Shown here one piece after another: positions 11,009 through 19,564 of a stretch of 64,000 nucleotides of DNA. The stretch lies in NCBI RefSeq assembly GCF_014164785.1, contig NZ_JACJFN010000001.1, forward strand, positions 1,364,001 through 1,428,000, given 5' to 3'. This stretch comes from Aquipseudomonas guryensis. Lineage in GTDB: Bacteria; Pseudomonadota; Gammaproteobacteria; Pseudomonadales; Pseudomonadaceae. The position numbers and the translations under genes are program-made. The stretch's first letter is position 1, and the number at the start of each line of letters is the position of its first letter. The notes beneath the pieces are model-generated. The model was not told the DNA's origin. It did not search any database and was given only the letters and a program-made list of their open reading frames with translations.

Positions 11009-11153
11009 GACATAACACCTTAAAAACGCATATGTCCGCATTGTTCCACAAAGGCCGCGGGCGCAGCAAACGCGGGGCTCGGCGAATGGGCACTGGAGGC
11101 AAAAGCGGCTATTCTGGCGCCCTTTTCGGCTATCCAGATTCAGGTGAAACGAC

Positions 11154-11807
11154 GTGCGCCTTGCCCTTTTCGACCTCGACAACACCCTGCTCGCCGGCGA
11201 CAGCGACCACAGTTGGGGTGAATTCCTCTGCCAGCGCGGCCTGGTCGACGCCGTGGCGTACCAGGCGCGCAACGATGCCTTCTATGCCGACTACTGCGCC
11301 GGCAAGCTGGATGTGGTGGCCTATCAGAACTTCAGCCAGGCGATTCTCGGCCGTACCGAGATGGCACAACTGGCGCAGTGGCACGCCGAATTCATGCGCG
11401 AGGTGATCGAGCCGATCATCCTGGCCAAGGGTGAGGCGCTGCTGGCGCAGCACCGCGCGGTCGGCGACAAGCTGGTGATCATCACTGCGACCAACCGTTT
11501 CGTCACCGCGCCGATCGCTGCGCGCCTGGGCGTCGACACCCTGCTGGCCACCGAATGCGGCATGCAGGATGGCCGCTACACCGGGCAGATCACCGGGGTT
11601 CCGTGCTACCAGGGCGGCAAGGTGGTGCGTCTCGGCGAATGGCTAAAAGAGACCGGCCATAGTCTCGACGACAGCTACTTCTACAGCGACTCGCGCAACG
11701 ACCTGCCGCTGCTGGAGCAGGTGGCCCACCCGGTAGCGGTGGATCCGGACGACACCCTGCGCGCCATCGCCAGCGAGCGGGGTTGGCCGGTGCTCAGCTT
11801 GCGCTGA
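11154..11807 (+). CDS. HAD-superfamily phosphatase, subfamily IB (SerB-like)
   Basis: The 217-residue protein has the HAD nucleophile motif [12 protein letters not shown] near the N-terminus, motif II at IITATN, and motif III/IV at [14 protein letters not shown]. This pattern is that of subfamily IB hydrolases (HAD-SF-IB, PSPase-like), which often act on histidinol phosphate, phosphoserine or lipid-linked phosphates. The substrate is not evident. The start is GTG 11154. The gene is divergent from rppH. Its TGA stop shares its last base with the left terminal repeat of the MITE-like element that follows. Confidence 0.88.
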   Translation: MRLALFDLDNTLLAGDSDHSWGEFLCQRGLVDAVAYQARNDAFYADYCAGKLDVVAYQNFSQAILGRTEMAQLAQWHAEFMREVIEPIILAKGEALLAQHRAVGDKLVIITATNRFVTAPIAARLGVDTLLATECGMQDGRYTGQITGVPCYQGGKVVRLGEWLKETGHSLDDSYFYSDSRNDLPLLEQVAHPVAVDPDDTLRAIASERGWPVLSLR

Positions 11808-12005
11808 GAACCTGCCTACGATCTCCTGGCTGTCGGCCAGACTGCGTTAAAAGCGGCCTCGGAATGCTCATTTACAGCTCGTAAACTCCGCTTCCTCGGC
11901 CGTTTGATTCGCTGGCGTTCACCCTTCGGGCTAGCCTGCGGCTGTTACTCTCGTTGGTCGTTGCGCCTTGTCTGACTCTAATCCAGAAGATCGTAAACAG
12001 GTTCT
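11807..12005. mobile_element. MITE-like element with 23-bp imperfect terminal inverted repeats
   Basis: AGAACCTGCCTACGATCTCC at the left end (repeat 11807-11829) matches the reverse complement of the right end (11983-12005) at 20 of 23 positions. The 199-bp element has no coding capacity and fills the space between two genes exactly, starting on the last base of one stop codon. I recall very similar elements scattered in Pseudomonas genomes. No obvious target-site duplication is visible. Confidence 0.7.
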
Positions 12006-12017
12006 GCGTTTTGGCGT

Positions 12018-12485
12018 TTACAGCGGCTTGGCCACCATCAGCCAGAAAATCGCGATAAACGCCAGGAACGCCGGCCAGCCCAGCACGAACCAGGTGCGCA
12101 TATAGCGGTTAGCCAGTTCCGGCAGCGGCGTACCATCGCGCAGGGCTTGGACGGCCATATTGCGCACACGGATCTGCAGCCACAGCACCGGCAGCCAGCA
12201 CAGCCCGGCAAAGACGAACAAGCCCGCGCTCCACAACAGCCAGAACTGGCTCAGCGGCCAGCCCGCGATCTTCGCCAGGGCCAGGCCGCTGAGTGGCTGG
12301 AATACCGCACTGGTAGCAATGAACAGCCAGTCGGCGGTGACCAGGTGGCGGAAGGTCGTGGCGATCACCTGCAGCTCACCGCTGCGCCAGGCGCGCAGGG
12401 CGTAATAGGCAGAGCCCAGGCCGGTACCAAACAGCAGGGTGGCGGAGAGGATATGCAGGGTCTTGAGCAGCAGGTACAGGCTCAT
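12018..12485 (-). CDS. DUF2269-family integral membrane protein
   Basis: The 155-residue protein is almost wholly hydrophobic, with four predicted transmembrane helices: LLLKTLHILSATLLFG, LVTADWLFIATSAVFQPLSG, FWLLWSAGLFVFAGLC and FVLGWPAFLAFIAIFWLM. The first helix carries the KxLHIxxA pattern and the loop YMRTWFVLGWPAF is typical of DUF2269. The function of the family is unknown. Its start overlaps the stop of the SDR/DoxX gene (ATGA), so the three membrane genes 14193 to 12018 look like one translationally coupled operon. Confidence 0.85.
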   Translation of the reverse strand: MSLYLLLKTLHILSATLLFGTGLGSAYYALRAWRSGELQVIATTFRHLVTADWLFIATSAVFQPLSGLALAKIAGWPLSQFWLLWSAGLFVFAGLCWLPVLWLQIRVRNMAVQALRDGTPLPELANRYMRTWFVLGWPAFLAFIAIFWLMVAKPL

Positions 12486-13753
12486 CCGTGTCTCTTGTCA
12501 GGTGAAGGGGACAGCCACAGCAGCCAGAGGCTGAGCAGTAGCACGGCGAAATTCTTGCCGACGGCCATATAAGGATCAAACCAGTAGTGTGGTAACCACA
12601 GGCTGATGATCAGGCTGTAGGCCAGCATCAGCCCGATCTGGGCGCGCAGTATGGGCTGCCGCCAGCGCCGCAGCAGTAGGCCGAAACCCAGGAAGGCGTC
12701 GAGCAGGGCTCCGCTGATGACGGCCAGCTTGCCTGGCCAGCCGGTGATGCCCGCTTCGGCCATGATGCGCAGACCCCAGTCGAAACCGGGGCCCAGGCAC
12801 ACCAACGCAGTACCAAGCCAGATCAGCAACAACACCGCCAGCACCAGGGGGTGCAAGGCCATGGCGCAGCTCTGTGCTGCTTGTGGCCAGGCGTGCAGGC
12901 GACTGCTCAGAGGCGCGCAGCGGAAGCCACAGGTGCTGGCCAGGGTATCGGCATTGGCCAAATTGTCGCGTTGCGCCAGGCGCCAGGTCTGTGGGTTCAG
13001 TGCTGCCCAGCCCATGCGCTCGCCGAGAGCGGCGCCCAGTCGGGACACTGCTGCCGGCAGTACCCAGTAACGTGCGGCTGGCCAACCCTGGGCGTGCCTT
13101 AACTGGTCGAGCAATTGTCCCTGGGTCATGGCCTGCGGGCCAACCAGCGGTAGCACGCTCGACTGCACGGGCCAGTTACGCAGCAGTGCCAGCACGGCGC
13201 TGCAGAGGTCATCGACATGTAACGGCTGCAGCTGCGCGCGGTTGTCCAGCAGAGGTATCACTGGCCAGGGTGACAGGCGTTGCCACCAGGCACTGCTGGT
13301 TCCACCTGGGCCCAGAACCAGCGACGGGCGCAGCACCACGGAGGATTGACCGAGTTGCAGCAGATAGTCGTCGGCTCGTGCCTTGCTGGCGAGGAAAGGT
13401 ACATCGGCCTGCGCGCCTGCACCGAGGGCAGAAATCTGCAGCACGCGCGCGCCATGCTGGCTGGCCAGATCGAACAGGGCGCACGTGCCTGCGGTCTGCA
13501 ACCGACACATGCCAGCCACGTCGCTGGACAGTTCGCCGGCGGCATTGATCAGCAAGTCGATAGCGGCTGGCCAGGTGAAGCTTGTTGGTTCGTCAGCTAG
13601 CTCGCGCAGATCCAGGCGTTGCCACTCGACGCCGGGTAGCGGTCGCTCGACAACCTGTCGGCTGGTCGCCACGATCTGGTGCCCGGCTTGAGTCAGGGCG
13701 TCGAGCAGATGGCGCCCGATAAAGCCGGTGGCGCCTACCAGCAGAATGCGCAT
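12482..13753 (-). CDS. SDR-type NAD(P)-binding protein fused to a DoxX-like membrane domain
   Basis: The 423-residue protein has two parts. Residues 1 to about 290 form an extended or atypical SDR: the nucleotide motif is GATGFIGRHL at residues 7-16, followed by LINAAGE, LQISALGA and VVLRPSLVLGPGG; the usual YxxxK catalytic pair is not obvious (SKARADDY instead), as in complex I-type NDUFA9-like members. Residues from about 300 carry four hydrophobic helices resembling the DoxX_3 domain. The start ATG 13753 overlaps the upstream stop (TGATG). The frame is open further upstream to 14464 but that is antisense to other genes. The membrane anchor suggests a quinone- or membrane-linked redox role, which is inference. 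Confidence 0.85.
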   Translation of the reverse strand: MRILLVGATGFIGRHLLDALTQAGHQIVATSRQVVERPLPGVEWQRLDLRELADEPTSFTWPAAIDLLINAAGELSSDVAGMCRLQTAGTCALFDLASQHGARVLQISALGAGAQADVPFLASKARADDYLLQLGQSSVVLRPSLVLGPGGTSSAWWQRLSPWPVIPLLDNRAQLQPLHVDDLCSAVLALLRNWPVQSSVLPLVGPQAMTQGQLLDQLRHAQGWPAARYWVLPAAVSRLGAALGERMGWAALNPQTWRLAQRDNLANADTLASTCGFRCAPLSSRLHAWPQAAQSCAMALHPLVLAVLLLIWLGTALVCLGPGFDWGLRIMAEAGITGWPGKLAVISGALLDAFLGFGLLLRRWRQPILRAQIGLMLAYSLIISLWLPHYWFDPYMAVGKNFAVLLLSLWLLWLSPSPDKRHG

Positions 13754-14193
13754 CAGGCCGGCTTGGCCCCCATCAGGGCGAAGATCGCCAGCAGCAGAAC
13801 CAGCACCAGCACGCCATAGGCAATGACGAAGCGCAGCAGCTTGACCGGCACTGCGCCGCCGACGGCGGCCTGCCAAGCGCCCAGGCGGCCGTGCAGGAGC
13901 AGGCCGAAGAGCATCAGCAGGGCGAACAGGATGGCGCTGTACAGCAGCCAGCTGGCGCCCAGTGGCAGGCCGACCGTGTGCACCAACCACCAGCCGCTGA
14001 TCGGCAGGCTCAGAGCCAGCACGCCGAGGGCCGGCAGGCTGTAGAGGCGAGTGACGCGCAGCTTGCGCGTCAGCACGGCGGCATCGCCGCCCTTGTTGGC
14101 TTTCCACAGCATGAAGCAGTGGGCAATGAAGCCAGCCAGGATCAGCACGGCCGGAATCAGGTGGGCGTATTTCAGCAGTTGGTAGTGTTCCAT
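13753..14193 (-). CDS. DUF2269-like integral membrane protein
   Basis: This 146-residue protein has four hydrophobic helices and an N-terminal YQLLKYAHLIPAVLILAGF segment like DUF2269 members; it appears to be a distant relative of the protein at 12018-12485. Histidines near helix 1 (KYAHLIP) and helix 2 (HTVG) could bind a cofactor such as haem, but that is speculation. ATG 14193 is preferred to the GTG one codon earlier, with AGGA about ten bases upstream. It heads the overlapping operon with the SDR/DoxX fusion. Confidence 0.75.
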   Translation of the reverse strand: MEHYQLLKYAHLIPAVLILAGFIAHCFMLWKANKGGDAAVLTRKLRVTRLYSLPALGVLALSLPISGWWLVHTVGLPLGASWLLYSAILFALLMLFGLLLHGRLGAWQAAVGGAVPVKLLRFVIAYGVLVLVLLLAIFALMGAKPA

Positions 14194-14214
14194 CACGGAT
14201 GTCCTGTATTCGAG

Positions 14215-15732
14215 TTATTTGCCGAGGAACAGCTTGTAGGCTGGGTTGTCGCTCTCGTCCCAGTAGGGGTAGCCGATGGCGTCCAGGGTGGCCGGGATCA
14301 ACGGGCGTTCGCTCACCGGCACTTGCAGGGCGGCCAGCACGCGGCCGTCGGCGGCGCCGTGGTTGCGGTAGTGGAACATGCTGATGTTCCAGCGCCCGCC
14401 GAGCTTGTTGAGGAAGTTGAACAGCGCGCCCGGGCGCTCCGGGAACTCGAAGCGGAACACGCATTCGTCCGGCACCGCCGCCGCATGACCGCCGACCATG
14501 TGGCGGATATGCAGCTTGGCCAGTTCGTTGTCGGTCAGGTCCAGCACCGGGAAGCCCTGGTCGCGCAGGCCCTGCACCAGGGCTGCGCGCGGGTCGCTCT
14601 CCGGGTGGGTCTGCACGCCGACGAAGATGTGCGCCTCGCCGTCGCTGTGGTAGCGGTAGTTGAACTCGGTGATCTGGCGTTTGCCGATCGCCTCGCAGAA
14701 GGTCTTGAAGCTGCCCGGCTGCTCGGGGATGGTCACCGCGATGATCGCTTCGCGCTTCTCGCCCAGCTCGGCGCGTTCGGCGACATGGCGCAGTCGGTCG
14801 AAGTTGACGTTGGCACCCGAATCGATGCCGACCAGCACCTGATTCGTGCAGCCTTCGCGTTCGACGTACTTCTTGATCCCGGCGACGCTGAGGGCGCCGG
14901 CCGGTTCGGTGATCGAGCGGGTGTCGTCGTAGATGTCCTTGATCGCCGCGCAGATCTCGTCGGTGCTGACGGTGATCACCTCGTCGACATAGTCCTTGCA
15001 GACCTCGAAGGTGTGCTGGCCGATCTGCGCCACCGCCACGCCATCGGCGAACAGCCCGACGCTCGGCAGCACCACGCGCTCGCCAGCCGCCATGGCGGCC
15101 TGCAGGCAGTTGGAGTCGTCCGGCTCGACGCCGATGATCTTGATCTCCGGGCGCAGGTATTTGACGTAGGCGGCGATGCCGGCGATCAGTCCGCCGCCAC
15201 CGCAGGGCACGAAGATGGCGTCCAGCTGGCCCGGCTGCTGACGTAGGATCTCCATGGCCACGGTGCCCTGTCCGGCGATGGTGTCCGGGTCGTCGTAGGG
15301 GTGCACATAGACGTAGCCCTTTTCTTCCACCAGTTTCAGCGAATAGGCCAGGGCCTCGGGAAAGCTGTCGCCGTGCAGCACCACCTTGCCGCCGCGCGAG
15401 CGCACGCCATTGACCTTGATCTCCGGGGTGGTCTTGGGCATCACGATGGTGGCCTTGACCCCCATGTGCTTGGCAGCCAGAGCCAGGCCCTGGGCGTGGT
15501 TGCCGGCCGAGGCGGTGACCACGCCACAGGCCAGCTGCTCGGCCGTGAGGTGCGCCAGCTTGTTGTAGGCGCCGCGAATCTTGAACGAGTACACCGGCTG
15601 CAGGTCTTCGCGCTTGAGCAGAATCTGGTTGCCGGTGCGCTCGGAAAGCTGGCGGGCAGGTTGCAGCGGGGTTTCCACGGCGACGTCATAGACGCGCGAG
15701 GTGAGGATCTTCTTGACGTACTGTTCGAGCAT
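14215..15732 (-). CDS. ilvA: IlvA biosynthetic threonine ammonia-lyase
   Basis: IlvA converts L-threonine to 2-oxobutyrate, the first step of isoleucine synthesis. The PLP lysine is Lys51 in YSFKIRGAYN, and the phosphate-binding glycine loop CGGGGLIAGIAAYVK is visible near residue 185. Two C-terminal ACT-like regulatory domains (from about residue 330, beginning near KREAIIAVTIPEQPG) indicate the isoleucine/valine-regulated biosynthetic form. Length is 505 residues from ATG 15732, matching pseudomonad IlvA1. It is divergent from rpiA. Confidence 0.97.
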   Translation of the reverse strand: MLEQYVKKILTSRVYDVAVETPLQPARQLSERTGNQILLKREDLQPVYSFKIRGAYNKLAHLTAEQLACGVVTASAGNHAQGLALAAKHMGVKATIVMPKTTPEIKVNGVRSRGGKVVLHGDSFPEALAYSLKLVEEKGYVYVHPYDDPDTIAGQGTVAMEILRQQPGQLDAIFVPCGGGGLIAGIAAYVKYLRPEIKIIGVEPDDSNCLQAAMAAGERVVLPSVGLFADGVAVAQIGQHTFEVCKDYVDEVITVSTDEICAAIKDIYDDTRSITEPAGALSVAGIKKYVEREGCTNQVLVGIDSGANVNFDRLRHVAERAELGEKREAIIAVTIPEQPGSFKTFCEAIGKRQITEFNYRYHSDGEAHIFVGVQTHPESDPRAALVQGLRDQGFPVLDLTDNELAKLHIRHMVGGHAAAVPDECVFRFEFPERPGALFNFLNKLGGRWNISMFHYRNHGAADGRVLAALQVPVSERPLIPATLDAIGYPYWDESDNPAYKLFLGK

Positions 15733-15863
15733 CACGGCTTCACTGGCGGGCTTTTCACGGATTCCGGAGTCTACCCCAGCGCTCAGACCGGCGGCCACCG
15801 GCGAAAAGCCCAGAACAGTAGGGCGTGGCGATAAAACGCAGCCGCCGGCAGGAGTGACGAGGC

Positions 15864-15869
15864 TATAAT
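15864..15869 (+). promoter_or_regulatory. Probable -10 box of the rpiA promoter
   Basis: TATAAT is a perfect sigma-70 -10 hexamer 37 bases before the rpiA start in otherwise GC-rich DNA. No good -35 lies at the expected distance, so the promoter may be an extended or activator-assisted one. This is a sequence match only. Confidence 0.45.
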
Positions 15870-15906
15870 TCGACCCTTCCCGTATTCCCCAGGCGCAGAC
15901 CCCGTG

Positions 15907-16581
15907 ATGACCCAGGATCAGCTCAAGCAGGCCGTGGCCCAGGCCGCCGTCGACCATATCCTTCCCTTTCTCGACAGCAAGAGCGTGATCGGCGTCGGCA
16001 CCGGCTCCACCGCCAACTGCTTCATCGACGCCCTGGCCCAGCACAAGATGGCCTTCGACGGCGCCGTGGCCAGCTCCGAAGCCACCGCCGCGCGCCTCAA
16101 GGGCCATGGCATCCCGGTGTACGACCTGAACAGCGTCAGCGAGCTGGAGTTCTACATCGACGGCGCCGACGAGAGCGACGAGCACCTCAACCTGATCAAG
16201 GGCGGCGGCGCCGCGCTGACCCGCGAGAAGATTGTCGCGGCGGTGGCTAAGACCTTCATCTGCATCGCCGACGCCAGCAAGCTGGTGCCGGTACTGGGCA
16301 ATTTCCCGCTGCCGGTGGAAGTGATTCCCATGGCCCGCAGCCATGTGGCGCGCCAGCTGGTCAAACTGGGCGGCGACCCGGTGTACCGCGAGGGCGTGGT
16401 CACCGATAACGGCAATATCATCCTTGACGTGTTCAACATGAGCATCACCGACCCGGTGACCCTCGAACGCGAGATCAACGCCATCGTCGGCGTGGTCACC
16501 AACGGGCTGTTCGCCGCGCGCCCGGCCGATCTGCTGCTACTTGGTACTGCCGAAGGTGTGAAGACGCTGAAAAACGCCTGA
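15907..16581 (+). CDS. rpiA: RpiA ribose-5-phosphate isomerase A
   Basis: RpiA interconverts ribose 5-phosphate and ribulose 5-phosphate in the pentose phosphate pathway. The 224-residue protein carries the [13 protein letters not shown] phosphate loop, the catalytic DGADE motif and [14 protein letters not shown] 15907 is chosen over the GTG one codon earlier because pseudomonad RpiA begins with (M)[14 protein letters not shown]. The gene is followed by a terminator at 16608. Confidence 0.97.
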   Translation: MTQDQLKQAVAQAAVDHILPFLDSKSVIGVGTGSTANCFIDALAQHKMAFDGAVASSEATAARLKGHGIPVYDLNSVSELEFYIDGADESDEHLNLIKGGGAALTREKIVAAVAKTFICIADASKLVPVLGNFPLPVEVIPMARSHVARQLVKLGGDPVYREGVVTDNGNIILDVFNMSITDPVTLEREINAIVGVVTNGLFAARPADLLLLGTAEGVKTLKNA

Positions 16582-16607
16582 CGCCCGGCTCAATGCCTGC
16601 GTAGAAG

Positions 16608-16630
16608 AAACCGGCCCAGGCCGGTTTTTT
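16608..16630 (+). terminator. Intrinsic terminator of rpiA
   Basis: AAACCGGCC and GGCCGGTTT form a short-loop stem followed by a T-run (TTTTTT to 16630), 26 bases after the rpiA stop. Confidence 0.8.
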
Positions 16631-16775
16631 ATCGTCATGGCCGTGGTAGCTGTGGATGTAGGTCGCTGTTTTTCAAGGAGACGTTACGGTCCAGCCACGT
16701 GCCGGCGGTGCGCACGGCGCACCTTGCGCAACAACGTCTAGGCTTAGCGGACTTCCCCACGACAGGAGTCAGCGT

Positions 16776-17108
16776 ATGGCTAGCAAGTTCGTTCTGAAGA
16801 CCGCCAGCAATGGTCAGTTCCACTTCAATCTGCACGCCGGCAACGGCGAGATCATCCTCAGCAGCGAGCAGTACAAGGCCAAGCAGTCGGCCCTTGACGG
16901 CATCGAGTCGGTGCGCAAGAACGCCCAGCGCGAAGGCGCCTTCGAGGTCAAGGCCGCCACCGGCGGCAAGTTCCACTTCGTGCTCAAGGCCAGCAATGGC
17001 CAGGTAGTCGGCCAGAGCCAGATGTACGCCAGCGAGGCCAGTGCCAAGGCCGGCACCGATTCGGTGAAGAACAATGCGTCGGGAGCGACGCTGCAGGACG
17101 AGAGTTGA
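16776..17108 (+). CDS. YegP-type DUF1508 protein
   Basis: The 110-residue protein consists of two tandem DUF1508 repeats: KFVLKTASNGQFHFNLHAGN at residues 4-23 and KFHFVLKASNGQVVGQSQMY in the second half, each ending with a helix of the type A-x-x-G-I-x-S-V-x-x-N. Members are small soluble proteins of unknown role, sometimes stress-induced. It is a single-gene unit between the rpiA terminator and the bidirectional terminator at 17130. Confidence 0.9.
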   Translation: MASKFVLKTASNGQFHFNLHAGNGEIILSSEQYKAKQSALDGIESVRKNAQREGAFEVKAATGGKFHFVLKASNGQVVGQSQMYASEASAKAGTDSVKNNASGATLQDES

Positions 17109-17129
17109 TTGCTTTGACGCAATGAACCA

Positions 17130-17156
17130 GGCCGGGGTTATTCCCCGGCCTTTTTC
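17130..17156. terminator. Bidirectional terminator between yegP-like and SdiA-regulated genes
   Basis: GGCCGGGG (17130-17137) pairs with CCCCGGCC (17143-17150) around TTATT, followed by TTTTTC. The right arm lies inside the last codons of the convergent gene that ends at 17138, so the hairpin also covers that coding end. Confidence 0.8.
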
Positions 17157-18061
17157 TTGAACACGTAGAACAGGTTCGGCTCGCTAACCAGGTACAGAGT
17201 GCCCTCGTTGTCCATTGCCAGCCCCTCGGCCTGCGGCACGCCTTTGTCCAGACCCTGCTGGCCACCGAGCAGGGACAGGCCGCTGATTGGCTTGCCGTCG
17301 GCATTCAGCTCCAGCACCAGGCGCGACTCGTCGGAAAGCGCCAGCAAATGGTTAGTGCGCTCGTCGTATTGCAGGCTGGACAGGTCACGCACGAACAGCC
17401 GTGCATCGCGCTTCGGGTCATCCACCACATGCACGGCAAACGGCTTGTCCGGGTTGGTGTGGGGGAAACCATGGATCTCGTAGATGCTCACCGGGTCGCG
17501 CTCCTTGGCGACGAACAGGCGCTGGCCCCGGCTGTCGTAGGCCAGCCCCTCGAAACCCTTGTTGCCATTGAGGCCGATGCCGAGGGACAGCTGTTGGGCA
17601 TCGGCGGCATCGATAAAGAGCGTGGCCTCGGTCAGGCGCACCTTGACCAGGCGCTGCAGGCGCTCATCGGTGATCACATACAGGCCGGGGCTGATGTACT
17701 CGATGGCCTCCGGGTCGCCGAAGCCAACCAGTGGCACCTGGCGCAGGATTTTTCCATCCAGCGACAGCTCGACGATGCGCGGCTTCTGATTGGTGACGGT
17801 GAACAGGCTGTGGCGATCCGGATCGTAGGTCAGTGCCGAGACATCGTCGTCCAGGCCGGCGATCGGTTGTGCCTGCAGGGTGGCGACATAGTCCGGCAAC
17901 CAGATCGACTTGTCGCGCCACTCGGCGGTATGGCGCCATTCTTGCACCACAAACCAGCCTCTTTCGAACAGGCGAAATTGCTGGGCGGCCACTGCAGCGA
18001 GCAGCAGAGCGGCCAGCAGTAGCGCCGGCACGAAGAAGCGGGCTTGGGTCAGGCGTCGCAT
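17138..18061 (-). CDS. SdiA-regulated-domain protein, membrane-anchored beta-propeller (paralogue 1)
   Basis: This 307-residue protein has one N-terminal transmembrane anchor (FFVPALLLAALLLAAVAAQQ) and a periplasmic beta-propeller of the SdiA-regulated family (PF06977 type). Typical segments are ALTYDPDRHSLFTVTNQ, GFGDPEAIEYI, GNKGFEGLAYD and EGLAMDNEGTLYLVSEPNLF. Relatives are thought to act like YjiK; the biochemical role is unknown. I chose ATG 18061 because AAGGTGA precedes it by five bases and the anchor starts there. It is divergent from the AraC gene and is paralogous to 20675-21601. Confidence 0.85.
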   Translation of the reverse strand: MRRLTQARFFVPALLLAALLLAAVAAQQFRLFERGWFVVQEWRHTAEWRDKSIWLPDYVATLQAQPIAGLDDDVSALTYDPDRHSLFTVTNQKPRIVELSLDGKILRQVPLVGFGDPEAIEYISPGLYVITDERLQRLVKVRLTEATLFIDAADAQQLSLGIGLNGNKGFEGLAYDSRGQRLFVAKERDPVSIYEIHGFPHTNPDKPFAVHVVDDPKRDARLFVRDLSSLQYDERTNHLLALSDESRLVLELNADGKPISGLSLLGGQQGLDKGVPQAEGLAMDNEGTLYLVSEPNLFYVFKKKAGE

Positions 18062-18147
18062 GGGGTCACCTTGTTGATCAGGGGCCAGCATGAATACCAC
18101 AGTGGAGCTGAAGCCAAGCTTAAAGAGAGTTACCGAAGTCTACCGGC

Positions 18148-19173
18148 ATGGAACCCGCAGGCATGTCAGTGTTACCCGAACAACGCGTGCTCACCACCCT
18201 GCACACCGTGGCGCTGGCGGTGCAGACCCTCGGCCATAACGGCGTCGCGGCCGAACAGGTGCTGGACGGCAGTGGCATCAGCGCCAGCGAGCTGGACAAC
18301 CCGGCGCGCCTGATCAGCCATGCCCAGGAACTGCGAGTGCTGGCCAATGCCTGTGCCTACAACCGTGACCCGGCGCTGGGCCTGAGCCTGGGCAAGCGCA
18401 TGCATGTGTCGGCCTACGGCATCCTCGGCTACACCATGCTCGCCAGCCGTACCCTGGGCGAGGCGTTGCGCCTGGCCATCGCCCACCCGGCGCTGCTCGG
18501 CACCTACTTCCAGCTCAATCTGCTGGCGACCGATGATGAAGTCCGGCTGACTGCAGCCGGCTACCGCTATGCCCCGGAAATGGCGCTGTTCAACACCGAA
18601 CTGTGCCTGGCCTCGCTGCTCACCGTGGTGCAGGATCTGCTCGGCGAGTCGGTGCGCCCGCGCCGGCTGCTGCTGGCCTATCGCAGCCCGCCACATGGCG
18701 CCAGCTATGGCGAGAAGCTGGGTTGCCCGGTGGAATTCGGCGCCGGCAGCAATGCCCTGTGCTTCAACCCGGCGCTGCTCGAACGACCCTTGCCGCTGGC
18801 CGATCCGGTCAGCCATCAGCACGGCCTGCAGCAGTGTCTGCAGCTGGAAACCCAGTTCCATAGCCGCCAGGATCTGTGCGAGCTGATCCGCCAGCAACTC
18901 AATGGCGACCTGGCCGGTTGCGCCAGCCTGGAGCAGGTGGCGGGCCGCCTGCATCGTTCCGCGCGTACCCTGCGCCGACACTTGCAGCAGCTCAACACCA
19001 GCTTCCAGCACCTGCTCGACGAGGTGCGCTACGACAAGGCGCGTCAGCTGCTGCAGCAGACCGACCTGCCGATCTACCTGATCGCCGAACAGCTCGGCTA
19101 TAGCGAAGCGGCCAGCTTCCGCCACGCCTTCCAGCGTTGGAGCGGCCTGGCGCCGAGCGACTTCCGCCGCTGA
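18148..19173 (+). CDS. AraC-family transcriptional regulator (OruR/ArgR-like architecture)
   Basis: The 341-residue protein has an N-terminal arabinose-binding-like domain (PF12625 type, about residues 20-205) and a C-terminal AraC double helix-turn-helix (about 245-341: LEQVAGRLHRSARTLRRHLQ, then IAEQLGYSEAASFRHAFQRW). This architecture is found in regulators of amino acid and ornithine or quaternary amine use. A start at 18163 (MSVLPEQ) is also possible. It lies between a divergent SdiA-regulated gene and the acetylpolyamine deacetylase, so either could be its target. Confidence 0.9.
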   Translation: MEPAGMSVLPEQRVLTTLHTVALAVQTLGHNGVAAEQVLDGSGISASELDNPARLISHAQELRVLANACAYNRDPALGLSLGKRMHVSAYGILGYTMLASRTLGEALRLAIAHPALLGTYFQLNLLATDDEVRLTAAGYRYAPEMALFNTELCLASLLTVVQDLLGESVRPRRLLLAYRSPPHGASYGEKLGCPVEFGAGSNALCFNPALLERPLPLADPVSHQHGLQQCLQLETQFHSRQDLCELIRQQLNGDLAGCASLEQVAGRLHRSARTLRRHLQQLNTSFQHLLDEVRYDKARQLLQQTDLPIYLIAEQLGYSEAASFRHAFQRWSGLAPSDFRR

Positions 19174-19564
19174 AATCGACGCCTGCATAGCCCGGATGTA
19201 ATCCGGGAATGCCGTCTGCTCGAACGCCTGCGGGGCAACTTGGCCGCAATTATCCCCTTCTGACCGGAACTATCGTTCTGCCTGTCCCTGGCCGCTGAGA
19301 GAATCAGTCGAAAGCCGCTGGCGGCTTTGGTTTTCTTATAAAGATCAATAAAAACAATTGGTTGTGAGTTTTTTGGGTGATTTGAGCGATGTCTATCGCA
19401 GCCCTGAGTATCGCGTTCGGCGCTCTGGGGGCTGCGCTATGCAGGCGCTTTACGAGGTCTCCTTGCTCGCACCGTGACCGACTTGACCGGGGAGGGGGGC
19501 GTATCTGCCGCTCTCCCTGACTTTCTGCCTATGACGGGCTCCGCCGGAGTCCGGGGAGCCCCGC
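19174..19564. other. 391-bp intergenic region upstream of the deacetylase
   Basis: No gene is visible. A single REP-like unit (TAGCCCGGATGTAATCCGGG) lies around 19192-19211 just after the AraC stop. An AT-rich stretch at about 19326-19382 contrasts with the surroundings and is the likely promoter and regulator-binding zone for the deacetylase gene. GGGGAG about ten bases before 19565 is its ribosome binding site. Confidence 0.55.
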
